A stretch of DNA of 64,000 bases from positions 124,001 through 188,000 of the forward strand of contig JAMXHR010000010.1 of assembly GCA_023955635.1 (NCBI GenBank), written 5' to 3'. This DNA is from Methanosarcina sp. ERenArc_MAG2. GTDB taxonomy: Archaea; Halobacteriota; Methanosarcinia; Methanosarcinales; Methanosarcinaceae. Under the pieces are notes generated by a model that had not been told where the DNA came from, ran no database searches, and worked only from the letters and a program-made list of their open reading frames with translations. The position numbers were made by a program, and so were the translations under genes. Of this stretch, positions 17,313 to 26,827 are shown piece by piece. The stretch's first letter is position 1. Each line of letters starts with the position of its first letter.

Positions 17313-18633
17313 GAACAAAACATATATAATTTCAATTATTTCTCTTACCATCTATAATGTTTGTTAGAAGCCATTACAAATGATTAAAAGGAATCTAATT
17401 TGACGCTACGCATAAAATATCCGGAAGAAATTGAAACTCGAATGAAAGCATTTTATGATAGTTTGAACGAGAAAGATCGGAGAAGATACGCAGCTATCGA
17501 AGCAATTAAATTAGGTCACGGAGGACAAATCTATATTAGTAGTGTCCTGGGCTGCCACTTTCAGACTGTCATGGCTGGAATTAATGAAATCACCAATGGT
17601 ACAGAAACCCCAGAGGACAGAATTCGAAAGCCTGGTGGGGGTAAAAAGAAAATCATCGACACGGTGGAAAATATCGATGAAATATTTTTTGATATTCTAA
17701 AAAACCATACGGCTGGAAGCCCTATGGATGAAGAACTAAAATGGACAAACCTGAACCTTAAAGAAATTTCAAAGGTTTTTAAATCAAAGGGTATGAATAT
17801 AACTCCCTATGTAGTAAAGCAGCTCTTAAAGAAACATGGTTTTGTAAAAAGGAAAATGCAAAAAGCTGTCACAATGAAAGACTCTAAAGATAGAAATGAG
17901 CAATTTGAGAGAATTCACGAGTTAAAGGAAGAGTACTCAAAAAGCGCTAATCCTATTATCAGTATAGATGTAAAAAAAGAAGTCATAGGTAATTTCTACC
18001 GTGATGGTAAAGTTTATTGTACCCACACAGTAAAGGTATATGACCACGACTTCAATACATTTTCAGATGGGGTTGTAATTCCACATGGCATATACGATCT
18101 AAAAAGTAACGAAGGATACATCACCCTAGGAACCAGTAAGGATACAAGCGAGTTTTGTTGTGACTGCATTAAAGACTGGTGGGAAAAATACGGTAAAAAC
18201 AAATATCCAGAAGCAAATAGCATTTTAACCTTAGCTGATGGTGGTGGAAGCAACTCAAGCAGGAATTATATTTTCAAGGAAGATTTGCAAAAGATGGTAA
18301 ATGAAATTGGAATTGAAATCAGAATGGCTCATTATCCACCATATACGTCGAAATACAATCCAATAGAACACAGGTTATTCTGTCATGTTACGAATGCATG
18401 CAAAGGTACTGTTTTCAGCAATATTGAGGTGGTCAAAAGCCTTGTTGAGAAGACTTACACATCTACAGGACTCAAAGTGTTTTCGACTATAAAGGATAAA
18501 GTTTATGCCACGGGAAGAAAAGCAACTGAAAACTTCAAGGAAAAAATGAAAATTGTATTTGATGATTATTTAGGAAAATGGAATTACAGAGCAATTCCAC
18601 AAGTGAAAAATTGAAGTTATATTTGCAGCATTC
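17313..18633 (+). mobile_element. ISAzo13-family element, 1321 bp
   Basis: Sits in the IS110 transposase gene with CTAAG duplicated at 17308-17312 and 18634-18638. The imperfect ends share 'ATATAA-TTCAATT'. Removing element plus one CTAAG (1326 bases) restores the IS110 frame (PGIGKL-SAAILIAE). A second family member at 33920 also uses CTAAG. Confidence 0.85.
17400..18614 (+). CDS. ISAzo13-family transposase
   Basis: A 404-residue DDE transposase. Family blocks seen: 'RIRKPGGGKKK', 'PIISIDVKKEVIGNFY' (first Asp), 'LTLADGGGSNSSRNYIFK' (second Asp), 'HYPPYTSKYNPIEHRLF' (Glu). It differs clearly from the copy at 33947 (for example PYTSKYNPIEHR against PGTSKWNKIEHR), so the two are distinct subfamilies. 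The frame is intact. Begins at TTG or the first ATG-like codon after AAAAGGAATC. Confidence 0.9.
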   Translation: MTLRIKYPEEIETRMKAFYDSLNEKDRRRYAAIEAIKLGHGGQIYISSVLGCHFQTVMAGINEITNGTETPEDRIRKPGGGKKKIIDTVENIDEIFFDILKNHTAGSPMDEELKWTNLNLKEISKVFKSKGMNITPYVVKQLLKKHGFVKRKMQKAVTMKDSKDRNEQFERIHELKEEYSKSANPIISIDVKKEVIGNFYRDGKVYCTHTVKVYDHDFNTFSDGVVIPHGIYDLKSNEGYITLGTSKDTSEFCCDCIKDWWEKYGKNKYPEANSILTLADGGGSNSSRNYIFKEDLQKMVNEIGIEIRMAHYPPYTSKYNPIEHRLFCHVTNACKGTVFSNIEVVKSLVEKTYTSTGLKVFSTIKDKVYATGRKATENFKEKMKIVFDDYLGKWNYRAIPQVKN

Positions 18634-18898
18634 CTAAGTTTCCCAATACCTGGAACCGAAATTAAAAGTTCCATTTCATGGTTATAATTACTGTAGGCAT
18701 AACTGAAAATTTCTTTTTCCAAAGATTCGATTTCATCGTCAAGATGCTTTATAAGTTTCAGACAGGTCTGAAGCCGGAATGCAGCACTTTGAGAGATTTC
18801 TCTGTCCAGAATACTTCTTATCTGATCATGTTTTTTATGAACAGTTGGAGAAAGAGATTCTATAATCTGATCAACATTCTTACCTGAAGAGATTCCTG
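18634..18898 (-). pseudogene. IS110-family transposase, middle part
   Basis: Minus-strand translation gives '…VDQIIESLSPTVHKKHDQIRS…LKLIKHLDDEIESLEKEI…ELLISVPGIGKL', the coiled linker of IS110 proteins leading into the C-terminal domain. Continuous in frame with the parts on either side once the two insertions are removed. Confidence 0.85.
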
Positions 18899-18902
18899 CT
18901 AG

Positions 18903-18982
18903 TGTCGAGTCAACAGCAAAATGTCGTATAAAATCAATTGCAACTATTCAGAATCGTTAAATCGTTGAGGATTGACGCGACA
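18903..18982. mobile_element. 80-bp MITE with TGTCGCGTCAA ends
   Basis: Inverted ends TGTCGAGTCAAC / ATTGACGCGACA, with CTAG duplicated at 18899-18902 and 18983-18986. Taking out one CTAG and the element restores the IS110 codons (AI-LAG-ISSGKN). Smallest element in the window. Confidence 0.85.
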
Positions 18983-18986
18983 CTAG

Positions 18987-19262
18987 AATTGCTCTACCAT
19001 TTTTTCCAAAAATATCGGTCAGCACATCACCCAGATGTAACATTTCAGAAGAAAGAATAGCATGAGCTTCATTTTTTATATCTGTTCGTTTTCTTACAAA
19101 AGTTAGGCGAAGCTTAACATATGACCTGAATTCCCTATGCCTTTTTGGAAAAACTCTTGATGGTTGAATCATTTTATTCAATGCGTACACTGAATGGAAT
19201 CGATGCACTGGAACTCTATTTATGCACACCATCAGCTTATCGGGAAGGTCTTTAAAACTCAA
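18987..19262 (-). pseudogene. IS110-family transposase, front part
   Basis: Encodes '…VYALNKMIQPSRVFPKRHREFRSYVKLRLTFVRKRTDIKNEAHAIL…DIFGKNGRAIL', the region after the N-terminal RuvC-like domain of IS110 proteins. The true N-terminus with the first catalytic Asp is not recognisable, so the element is also truncated at this side. Confidence 0.75.
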
Positions 19263-20187
19263 CTAGCCGCAGCTCCCATTCAAAGAATTCATGTTTTTCC
19301 TCATTAAATACTTTTAAATCTTACTATAACTTTTTTATATTTTGCTATTATTTAAATAAATCCATATTTGGGTAAACCGGGTAGGGATAATAAATAATTC
19401 ATAAAAAAGGTCTTAAGATAGATTAGAGAATAAATATTTTAACAGATTAAGGAGAGAGTAAAAAGTAACAATGTTGAAGCAGCTGTGTGATTCCGAGATA
19501 TAGCTTCCAATTGACAAAACCTTTCTAATAGCTATTTTTGAGCGCTATCTTCTCTTAATTTTTGTTTCACTTTCTTCAGTTAACTCGAGGCTCTCAAATT
19601 AGAATTTTGATTTAAAAACTTATCTTCTTTTTCATTATCTGTGGACGTATCTATTTTCTTAGATTGGATTGCTAATAAGATAGCATAGAACTGGTTGGAG
19701 ATAAGAATACACATCGGAGATCTTCATAAAGAAAGATTGTCAAATTAAATCTGGATTTTTTAGAGCTAATTTGAGATCCTCAACTCGTACAATTATATTT
19801 ATAAATAATATTAAATAGCATTGAATACAATTATTAGATTTAATCAATATTTTATTACTCACTTTGCTAAAATATCAAAGTGAGTAATTGGGTGGGTATT
19901 TTAAATATAGCTATTCAGTAATCATCTGAGCTATTAATGATTAAAAATGCCTAACAAACTGACCATATTTACCGATTCTAAACTATATATTTTTCAATGT
20001 AACCACATTTCATGGATAACTATATATTGTATTAATTAAAAGTCATAATAATATTTATTAGTATATATCTTTTGCATCAGTGTATCCCCATATCGAGTTA
20101 TGGAGAATTATGGTATGTAATTGGGGAATTATATATCTAAAAAAAATGGGGAATGAGATTAAATTACTTTGAGTCTGGGGGGATTAA
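19263..20187. other. Long AT-rich leader before the glycan operon
   Basis: 925 bases without a supported gene. It holds one strong hairpin (19855-19887). The operon's ribosome site GGGGGGAT lies at about 20176-20183. Several TATA-like runs occur between 19980 and 20060. A long 5' leader or an unannotated small RNA is possible. Confidence 0.5.
19855..19887. other. Perfect 12-bp inverted repeat
   Basis: TTACTCACTTTG and CAAAGTGAGTAA enclose a nine-base loop, followed by TTGGGTGGG. As RNA it would form a stable hairpin. It could end an upstream transcript or be an operator about 300 bases before the glycosyltransferase gene. Confidence 0.55.
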
Positions 20188-22584
20188 TTGAATAGGCAAC
20201 TGAAAGTATTATTTATAGGAACTTATGTTCCAAAAGAATGTGGTATTGCTACATTTACTTCTGATCTTTTGAATTCAGTATCTGAGAAGTACAACGAGAT
20301 TCATTGCGAGGTAATTGCTCTGAACGATCCTTCTGAAACTTACAATTATCCTGAAGAGGTCGTTTTTCAGATTGAAAGGGACAAGCTCGAAGATTATTAC
20401 AGGGCTGCCGATTATATAAATAAATCAGATGCTCGTATCGTATGTCTCCAGCACGAATTCGGCCTTTTTGGGGGAAATGCAGGAGATTACATTTTTGCTC
20501 TTCTATCAGGAATAAACAAGCCTGTAATAACCACAATGCATACTGTGATCCGAGAGCCTGAACCGGATTACCGGGCATCCACTGAAAAGCTCATAAAATA
20601 TTCCGAAAAGCTGGTTGTAATGAGCCAGACTGCAGTCGATATGCTCAAAGATGTTTATAAGGCTCCTGAAGATAAAATAGAAATTATTTTCCATGGAGTT
20701 CCTGACTATCCGTTTAACAACTGCAGTAAGTATAAAAAAATGCTGAATCTTAAAGGGTCTCCCCTTGTCCTTACTTTCGGTTTGCTGAGCCAGAATAAAG
20801 GTATTGAAAGCGTGCTCGAGGCTCTTCCTGAGGTTGTAAACCAGTATCCTGATCTTATCTACCTTGTACTGGGTGCCACGCACCCTATGGTCAAAAAGAC
20901 TCAGGGAGAAGCATACAGGCAATATCTTAAGAACAAGGTCTCCGAACTCGGGCTTGAAAACAATGTAGTGTTCCACGACAAATTTGTCGAAAAAGAAGAA
21001 CTCTGTAATTATATCCTTGCCAGTGATATTTACGCATCTCCTTACCTTTCCAAAGAACAGATAGTAAGCGGTGCTCTGACCTATGCTATTGGCATGGGAA
21101 AAGCAATAGTATCCACTCCTTACTGGTACGCCCAGGAAATGCTTTCCGAAAATCGTGGGCTGCTTGTAGATTTCGGAGACACGGATAGTTTTAAAAAATC
21201 CCTGTTATACTTAATTGAAAATCCAGAAGAGTGTGATAATATGCGCAAAAAAGCGTACGGTTTTGGTAGAAAAATGACATGGAAAAATGTGGGCAAAGAA
21301 TATAATAATGTTTTCCTTAAGGCTTTAAAGAACCATAGTGCCTACCCCAGAACACCTAACAGATTTCATTTTCTTCCCAATCAGCCGCCTGAAGCAAAAC
21401 TCGATTACCTTAAGCTACTGACCGATGATGTGGGCGTTATGCAGCACACTAATCTTGGTGTACCGGCTCGCCATCATGGGTACAGTACTGATGATATGGG
21501 CAGAGCTCTCGTTGCACTCACACAGTTGATAGATAACCCGCAAAAAGTCGAAGAATTCCGAAAGATAATTACCACATACATGAGCTTTCTTGAACATGCC
21601 CAAACCAATATGGGTCACTTTCATAACTTCATGAACTATAAAAGAGAATTTTTAGATGAAAAAGGCAGTGAAGATACTCTCGGGCGTGCAATTTACGGGC
21701 TTGGACATGTGGTAAGCTGCCCTTACCTATCAAAGAATATACGTACGCTTGCACATACCCTGATCAGCAAATCCAGGCATGAAATGAAAAACGTGAGCTA
21801 TCCGAGGGCAAAAGCCTATACAATGTGCGGTTTATATGAGATACTCAGGGCAGGCATAGATGCAGACGAATTTGAGTCCGTGTTCAACTCTCGTAGAGAC
21901 GCTGTAAAGCCCATAGACACTCTTGTAGACAAAGACACCTTTGAATCCATATTTATCAGCCACGCGGATTCTCTGGTCGACTTATATGAGGCCAACCATA
22001 AAGAAGACTGGAACTGGTTTGAGCCCACAGTTACTTACAGTAATGCAAAACTAAGCGAATCCCTTATACTGGCGTATAATTACACCAAAAACAGAACTTA
22101 CAGAGAAATTGGCCTTGCTACCCTGGACTTTCTTACTGAGATCCAATGGAAAGGAGACTTTTTTGACATTGTCGGAAACCAGGGCTGGTACTCTTACAAA
22201 GGGAAAAAGCCGATTTTTGACCAGCAGCCCATAGAGGCAGGTTATTTAACTCAGGCATATGTTTCAGCTTATGAGATTGTGCGTGAGGAAAAATATCTCG
22301 AGCTTGCGAAATACTCTTTTGAATATTTCCTTGGTAGAAACCGTTTGCAGGCTGCAATGTACGATTATTCAACAGGTGCGGTTTGTGATGGGCTCAATGT
22401 AGATGGTATGAACTCCAACCAGGGTGCAGAATCCGTAATTTGTTTCCTTATGGCTTTAAGCTCTCTAAACAAACACACAAATAAAGCTTTCAATACGACC
22501 CTGCAATCCAGACTAAGCAACGAACTGGACGATGGAGCCATGCAGAAGAGAAAAAGCCTGTTATCAGTAAATCAGGTAGAGTGA
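20188..22584 (+). CDS. Two-domain GT4 glycosyltransferase / (alpha/alpha) glycosidase-like protein
   Basis: A 798-residue cytosolic protein. Residues 1-385 are a GT-B glycosyltransferase of family 4: 'YVPKECGIATFTSDLLN' acceptor loop, 'LTFGLLSQNKGIESVLEALP' and the donor-site 'ASPYLSKEQIVSGALTYAIGMGKAIVSTPYWYAQE'. Residues ~395-770 form an (alpha/alpha)-toroid ('HHGYSTDDMGRALVAL', 'DWNWFEPTVTYSNAKLSESLILAY', 'NQGAESVICFLMALS') resembling glycoside hydrolase or phosphorylase folds. The start is TTG with a strong GGGGGG site. First of three closely spaced genes; the GH130 and GT4-cupin partners suggest synthesis and turnover of a mannose-containing glycan. Confidence 0.88.
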   Translation: MNRQLKVLFIGTYVPKECGIATFTSDLLNSVSEKYNEIHCEVIALNDPSETYNYPEEVVFQIERDKLEDYYRAADYINKSDARIVCLQHEFGLFGGNAGDYIFALLSGINKPVITTMHTVIREPEPDYRASTEKLIKYSEKLVVMSQTAVDMLKDVYKAPEDKIEIIFHGVPDYPFNNCSKYKKMLNLKGSPLVLTFGLLSQNKGIESVLEALPEVVNQYPDLIYLVLGATHPMVKKTQGEAYRQYLKNKVSELGLENNVVFHDKFVEKEELCNYILASDIYASPYLSKEQIVSGALTYAIGMGKAIVSTPYWYAQEMLSENRGLLVDFGDTDSFKKSLLYLIENPEECDNMRKKAYGFGRKMTWKNVGKEYNNVFLKALKNHSAYPRTPNRFHFLPNQPPEAKLDYLKLLTDDVGVMQHTNLGVPARHHGYSTDDMGRALVALTQLIDNPQKVEEFRKIITTYMSFLEHAQTNMGHFHNFMNYKREFLDEKGSEDTLGRAIYGLGHVVSCPYLSKNIRTLAHTLISKSRHEMKNVSYPRAKAYTMCGLYEILRAGIDADEFESVFNSRRDAVKPIDTLVDKDTFESIFISHADSLVDLYEANHKEDWNWFEPTVTYSNAKLSESLILAYNYTKNRTYREIGLATLDFLTEIQWKGDFFDIVGNQGWYSYKGKKPIFDQQPIEAGYLTQAYVSAYEIVREEKYLELAKYSFEYFLGRNRLQAAMYDYSTGAVCDGLNVDGMNSNQGAESVICFLMALSSLNKHTNKAFNTTLQSRLSNELDDGAMQKRKSLLSVNQVE

Positions 22585-22597
22585 AGAAGGGGATAAC

Positions 22598-23632
22598 ATG
22601 ATATGGAAAGATCATGGGGAGCTGTTTCAAAGATGTGATAAAAATCCTATACTTACTGTTCAGGATTGGCCCTATAGAGCTCATTCAGTGTTTAACCCTG
22701 CTGCCGTTATAGTTGATGGCATAACCCTATTAATGGTACGTGTCGAAGACCACAGAGGTTTTTCTCATTTTACAGTAGCAAAAAGTAAGAACGGAATTGA
22801 CAATTGGAAAATTGACACCGAACCGACTTTTGCTCCTGATCCTATAAACTATCCAGAAGAAATATACGGTATTGAAGACCCGCGCATAACTTACATAGAT
22901 GAGATGGAAAAATGGGCTGTAGCATATACGGCTTTTTCGGATTCAGGTCCATTAACTGCGCTTGCCTTTACAGAAAATTTTCGTAATTTTGATCGAGTAG
23001 GACCTACCCTTCCGCCTGAAAATAAAGATGCTGCTATGTTTCCTGTAAGATTTAATGGCAGGTGGGCAATGTTGCACAGGCCTGTGCCCTGTATGCAGGG
23101 TGTAAAAGCAAATATCTGGATATCCTTTTCCCCGGATATGAAATACTGGGGAGAACACGAGGTCCTTCTGTATGCTCGGGAAGGCGGGTGGTGGGATGCA
23201 AACAAAATCGGGCTATCCCCTCAGCCAATGCGTGTATCTGACGGATGGCTAATTATGTATCATGGAGTACGGCAGACAACTTCTAAAGCAAGCTATCGGC
23301 TTGGGTTGGCCCTTCTTGATCCTGAAGATCCCAGGAAAGTGCTTCACAGGTCTGAAGGATGGGTTTTCGGGCCTCGTGAAATGTATGAGCGCAGTGGAGA
23401 CGTTAATGATGTTGTTTTCCCTTGCGGATGGGTCTTAGTGGATGATGAAATCCGCATTTATTATGGAAGCGCAGATACATCCGTATCAATGGCCAGTGCA
23501 AAAGTGCACGATATCCTTGAGTATATTCATGGATGCCCTGAGAAACAATGCCCTGAAGAGTACTGCAGATGGTTTGAAGAAGATATGGGAACTTCCACTG
23601 ATCCGAAAAAAGGTTCTCTTAAGTTAAGATAA
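22598..23632 (+). CDS. GH130-family glycoside phosphorylase
   Basis: A 344-residue five-bladed propeller protein of family GH130, which phosphorolyses or hydrolyses beta-mannosides. Family motifs: 'NPAAVIVDGITLLMVRVEDHRGFSHF', the catalytic-Asp block 'YGIEDPRITYID', 'WAMLHRP' and 'YHGVRQTTSKASYRLGLALLD'. It begins 13 bases after the upstream gene, with AAGGGG before the ATG. Known GH130 enzymes next to GT4 genes act on beta-1,2-mannooligosaccharides; that exact substrate is an inference here. Confidence 0.92.
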   Translation: MIWKDHGELFQRCDKNPILTVQDWPYRAHSVFNPAAVIVDGITLLMVRVEDHRGFSHFTVAKSKNGIDNWKIDTEPTFAPDPINYPEEIYGIEDPRITYIDEMEKWAVAYTAFSDSGPLTALAFTENFRNFDRVGPTLPPENKDAAMFPVRFNGRWAMLHRPVPCMQGVKANIWISFSPDMKYWGEHEVLLYAREGGWWDANKIGLSPQPMRVSDGWLIMYHGVRQTTSKASYRLGLALLDPEDPRKVLHRSEGWVFGPREMYERSGDVNDVVFPCGWVLVDDEIRIYYGSADTSVSMASAKVHDILEYIHGCPEKQCPEEYCRWFEEDMGTSTDPKKGSLKLR

Positions 23633-23661
23633 AATTAAATTAAAAAATTAAATTTGGGGAT

Positions 23662-25038
23662 GTGAGTAATTTTGGGGGTGCCGTTATAAGAATTGCGATG
23701 TTATCTCCGATTGCCTGGAGTACGCCGCCTAAAAAGTATGGCCCGTGGGAATCTGTAGTATCCTTATTGACCGAAGGGCTTGTAAAACGGGGTATTGACG
23801 TTACGCTGTTTGCAACAGCAGATTCGCACACTGCAGCCAAACTTCATGCAGTATGCCCGAGACCCTACGAAGAGGACAAGGAAATCCTCGTGAAGGTGTA
23901 CGAATGCCTTCACATATCAGAAGTTTTTGAGAGGGCAAACGAATTCGATATAATACATAACCATTTCGACTATCTACCTCTTACCTACAGTGCGCTTGTC
24001 GATACGCCTGTCGTAACAACAATACATGGCATCTCATCTAGAAAAACCCTGTCTGTCTATAAAAAATACAACAACAGCACTTTTTATGTATCCATAAGTG
24101 ATGCCTACAGATGCCAGGAACTGGATTATATAGCAACTGTCAGGCATGGGATAGATATTGAAGGTTTTACTTTTAACGACACTCCTGAGAATTATCTGCT
24201 TTTCATATCACGTATACATAGAGATAAAGGTACAAGAGAAGCTATAGAGACTGCCAAAAAAGCAGGAATGAAGTTATTGATTGCCGGTTTTATTGCCGAT
24301 TCTGAATACTTTATGAAAGAAGTTGAGCCATATATCAATAACCAGCAGATTATTTATGAAGGGCATGTTTCCCAGGAACGCAAAAAAGAGCTTTTGTCAA
24401 ATGCCCGCGCTCTTCTGCACATGATTAATTACGATGAGGCTTTCGGGCTTGGCGTGGTTGAAGCTATGGCAAGCGGTACACCTGTAATTGCAATGAACAG
24501 GGGTTCGATGCCTGAGCTGATAATGGATAAAGAGACCGGATTTCTGGTTAACAGCGTTGAAGAAGCCGCAGAAGCTGTGAAAATGATTGGCTCCATATCC
24601 CGCAAAAAATGCAGGGAAAATGTTGAAAAACGTTTTTCTGTCGATAGGATGGTGGATGATTACATCAAAGTTTATGAAACAATCCTGGATAAGTGCAAAC
24701 GTGAGTCGGTAAGACCCTGGGGCTATTATGAGGTGCTTACTGAGAAGCCCGGATATAAAGTCAAAAGCCTTACTGTTCTGCCGGAGGGTGAAATCTCACT
24801 TCAGCGCCATGCTCATAGAAAAGAGCACTGGTACATAGTTAGTGGAAAAGGAATTGTAACTAAAAACGAGAGTAAAATCAGGGTTTTAGCCGGGGATTCT
24901 GTTGACTTTCCGGTAAAGCAGGTGCATCGTGTTAAAAATATAGACAACGAAAACCTCGTTTTCATTGAAATTTCACAGGGTGATTATCTGGGGGAAGATG
25001 ACATCGAAAGGCTTGAAGACAAATACGGTAGAGAATGA
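23662..25038 (+). CDS. GT4 glycosyltransferase fused to a mannose-6-phosphate isomerase-type cupin
   Basis: A 458-residue protein. Residues 1-350: GT-B glycosyltransferase ('IAWSTPPKKYGPWESVVSLLTEGLVKRG', 'HNHFDYLPL', 'DEAFGLGVVEAMASGTPVIAMNRGSMPEL'). Residues ~352-455: cupin like the C-terminal domain of type II mannose-6-P isomerase / GDP-mannose pyrophosphorylase ('RPWGYYEVLTEKPGYKVKSL', 'ISLQRHAHRKEHWYIVSGKG', 'VDFPVKQVHRVKN'), with the metal-binding His/Glu set. This fusion ties sugar-phosphate supply to transfer and supports mannose as the sugar. GTG start with GGGGAT just upstream. Confidence 0.9.
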   Translation: MSNFGGAVIRIAMLSPIAWSTPPKKYGPWESVVSLLTEGLVKRGIDVTLFATADSHTAAKLHAVCPRPYEEDKEILVKVYECLHISEVFERANEFDIIHNHFDYLPLTYSALVDTPVVTTIHGISSRKTLSVYKKYNNSTFYVSISDAYRCQELDYIATVRHGIDIEGFTFNDTPENYLLFISRIHRDKGTREAIETAKKAGMKLLIAGFIADSEYFMKEVEPYINNQQIIYEGHVSQERKKELLSNARALLHMINYDEAFGLGVVEAMASGTPVIAMNRGSMPELIMDKETGFLVNSVEEAAEAVKMIGSISRKKCRENVEKRFSVDRMVDDYIKVYETILDKCKRESVRPWGYYEVLTEKPGYKVKSLTVLPEGEISLQRHAHRKEHWYIVSGKGIVTKNESKIRVLAGDSVDFPVKQVHRVKNIDNENLVFIEISQGDYLGEDDIERLEDKYGRE

Positions 25039-25190
25039 GAGATTTTTACGGATGGAAACCTGTACAGACGACGATACAGCTTATAATATCTTTTAGCCTT
25101 GCTTAAAGTTGTAATATCTTTTAGCCTCGCTTTAAGTCTTGCTCCATCATAAGCTCTGCCAGTTTCTATTTTATATACTCTAAATTATCC

Positions 25191-25535
25191 TTAAGTAGGG
25201 CATTCGGAATTTTCATAAGATTTTCTGACTTGGGATGCGATTTCTTCGCCAAGCCTTTCAGAGACGTTTTCCACGAAGACAGTTATGTAATTAAAAGGTA
25301 CGCAGCCCAGGCTTTCGTCTCCTGATAAAATAAGCCTGATAAGGTATTCGAGTTCATATCGGGATAATAAATTGATTCTTCTCAGGAAGTCGGCTGCATC
25401 TTTTGAATAATGATTTGCCAGGGGCGGAAGTATGGAACGGTAGGGTACTCCTGAGCCTGAGCAGAGGAGATCTTTACACTCCGGAGCAACCGTTTTCAGA
25501 ATGCCGATGTCTGTTTCGGAGAGTATTCTTGCCAT
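25191..25535 (-). CDS. Conserved hypothetical protein
   Basis: 114 residues, mostly helical and acidic-basic mixed, no signal or membrane segment ('ARILSETDIGILKTVAPECKDLLCSGSGVPYRSILPPLANHYSKDAADFLRR' order). I do not recognise a family. The ATG at 25535 is preferred because AGGTGA precedes it; the frame is open 12 codons further. Stands alone. Confidence 0.7.
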   Translation of the reverse strand: MARILSETDIGILKTVAPECKDLLCSGSGVPYRSILPPLANHYSKDAADFLRRINLLSRYELEYLIRLILSGDESLGCVPFNYITVFVENVSERLGEEIASQVRKSYENSECPT

Positions 25536-25854
25536 GGTGTCACCTGATAATAAAATATACTGGTATTTCAAAACTTTACCTGAATAAAATATGATTTTGC
25601 TTTTCTGCTATTTAATGATAAGGATCCTACTCTTAAACTGTAATAAGGCTACATATCGTCAAGGCTACACATTGTTCGCCGCATAGCTATCAGGTTAAGA
25701 AATATGGAAAATAAACGTGAAAGATTTAAAGTCTGAGGAGTGCCGAAGAATTTGAAACTATTCTTCGGATTATCTCTCATTCAACAGTACAAACTTACTT
25801 TCTAGATGGAATTTTACTTTACAGCCGGAATTTCTCTTTACAGCCTAAATCCCA
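25536..25854. other. Intergenic, one hairpin
   Basis: Holds the promoter of the gene to the left and the downstream flank of the MBL gene. CCGAAGAA...TTCTTCGG (25743-25768) is the only clear structure and may terminate the MBL transcript. Confidence 0.5.
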
Positions 25855-26610
25855 TTACAGTTCAAGTTTCATCAGATCTTCAGCAAGAATCACTTCTCCT
25901 TCGAAATATCCTTTCAGGCGGTATACTGCCTCTCTTTCATGTCCCTGCATATCCGGATAGAAATGCGTAAGGCAGATGCTTCCTATTTCTTTGTTGTATT
26001 CTTCCAGCATGTCTGCAAGTGTGGTTGGAGTTGTGTGATTTGTGACGTTCGTGCCTGGGGGGAATGAGCATTCGTGAATCAGAAGATCGGCTTCAGCCGC
26101 AAGATCCATTATATCCCTAGAGGGCTCGGTGTCTCCTGAGTAAACAAACTCTCCGTCTTCTGCAGTTACACGGTAAGCCAGAGTCGGAACACTGTGTATT
26201 GCGGCTGTGCATCTGATCTCACAGTCAAAACCCTCTGGAGTAAAGTCTTTTCCAGGGAAGATCTCAATAACATCCACGTCGACTTCTTCCATAATATATT
26301 CATAAGCACCAAGCACCTTTGAAAGCCATTCTTCTGTCCCTTCTGGCCCGTAGATCCTCATATTGGTCTTCCCGCAGAGCCAGTTTGCTTTCAGGAGGGG
26401 AAGAAGGTCAGCCACATGGTCAAGGTGAAGGTGTGAGAGCAATACGGTGTCTACCTCGGTATGGGAAATGTCTGTTTCAGGAAACTTGCTCAATACTCCG
26501 CTTCCGCAATCAATAAGTAGTGGCTTTTCCTCAAGCCTCACAAGGACTCCGGACTGTACCCGACCCTTCTGCGGGATCGCAACTCCAGTGCCAAGAAATG
26601 TAATCTCCAT
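25855..26610 (-). CDS. RNase Z-like MBL-fold hydrolase
   Basis: A 251-residue metallo-beta-lactamase-fold enzyme. Motif II 'LSHLHLDHVADLLPLL' gives the HxHxDH zinc site; other ligands lie in 'AAIHSVPTLAYRV', 'VYSGDTEPSRD' and 'THFYPDMQG'. The N-terminus 'MEITFLGTGVAIPQKGRVQSG' is typical of RNase Z / ElaC relatives, but the flexible exosite arm of true RNase Z is not evident, so an organophosphate or phosphodiester hydrolase is as likely. Stands alone, divergent to the tRNA. Confidence 0.88.
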   Translation of the reverse strand: MEITFLGTGVAIPQKGRVQSGVLVRLEEKPLLIDCGSGVLSKFPETDISHTEVDTVLLSHLHLDHVADLLPLLKANWLCGKTNMRIYGPEGTEEWLSKVLGAYEYIMEEVDVDVIEIFPGKDFTPEGFDCEIRCTAAIHSVPTLAYRVTAEDGEFVYSGDTEPSRDIMDLAAEADLLIHECSFPPGTNVTNHTTPTTLADMLEEYNKEIGSICLTHFYPDMQGHEREAVYRLKGYFEGEVILAEDLMKLEL

Positions 26611-26706
26611 GAGGTAGAGAATAAACTTTAAATAATTTAACTTTATTTAAAGCATGTTCACATAACGAATTTTTGCGGCTCAAAAATAACCATTCTTTTT
26701 TCAAGC

Positions 26707-26791
26707 GCGAGGGTTGCCCAGCCCGGTCAAAGGCGCCGGACTTAAGATCCGGTATCGAAGGATTTCGTGGGTTCGAATCCCACCCCTCGCA
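26707..26791 (+). tRNA. tRNA-Leu (anticodon TAA)
   Basis: Acceptor GCGAGGG pairs with CCCTCGC, discriminator A. D-arm 'GCCCAGCCCGGTCAAAGGC', anticodon arm CCGGACTTAAGATCCGG with anticodon TAA, a long variable arm, and T-arm GTGGGTTCGAATCCCAC. Class II length of 85 bases. No intron and no encoded CCA. A TATA-like signal is not obvious within 40 bases upstream. Confidence 0.96.
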
Positions 26792-26827
26792 CTAGCTTTT
26801 TTACATCGAACTTTGGATTTTACCTTT

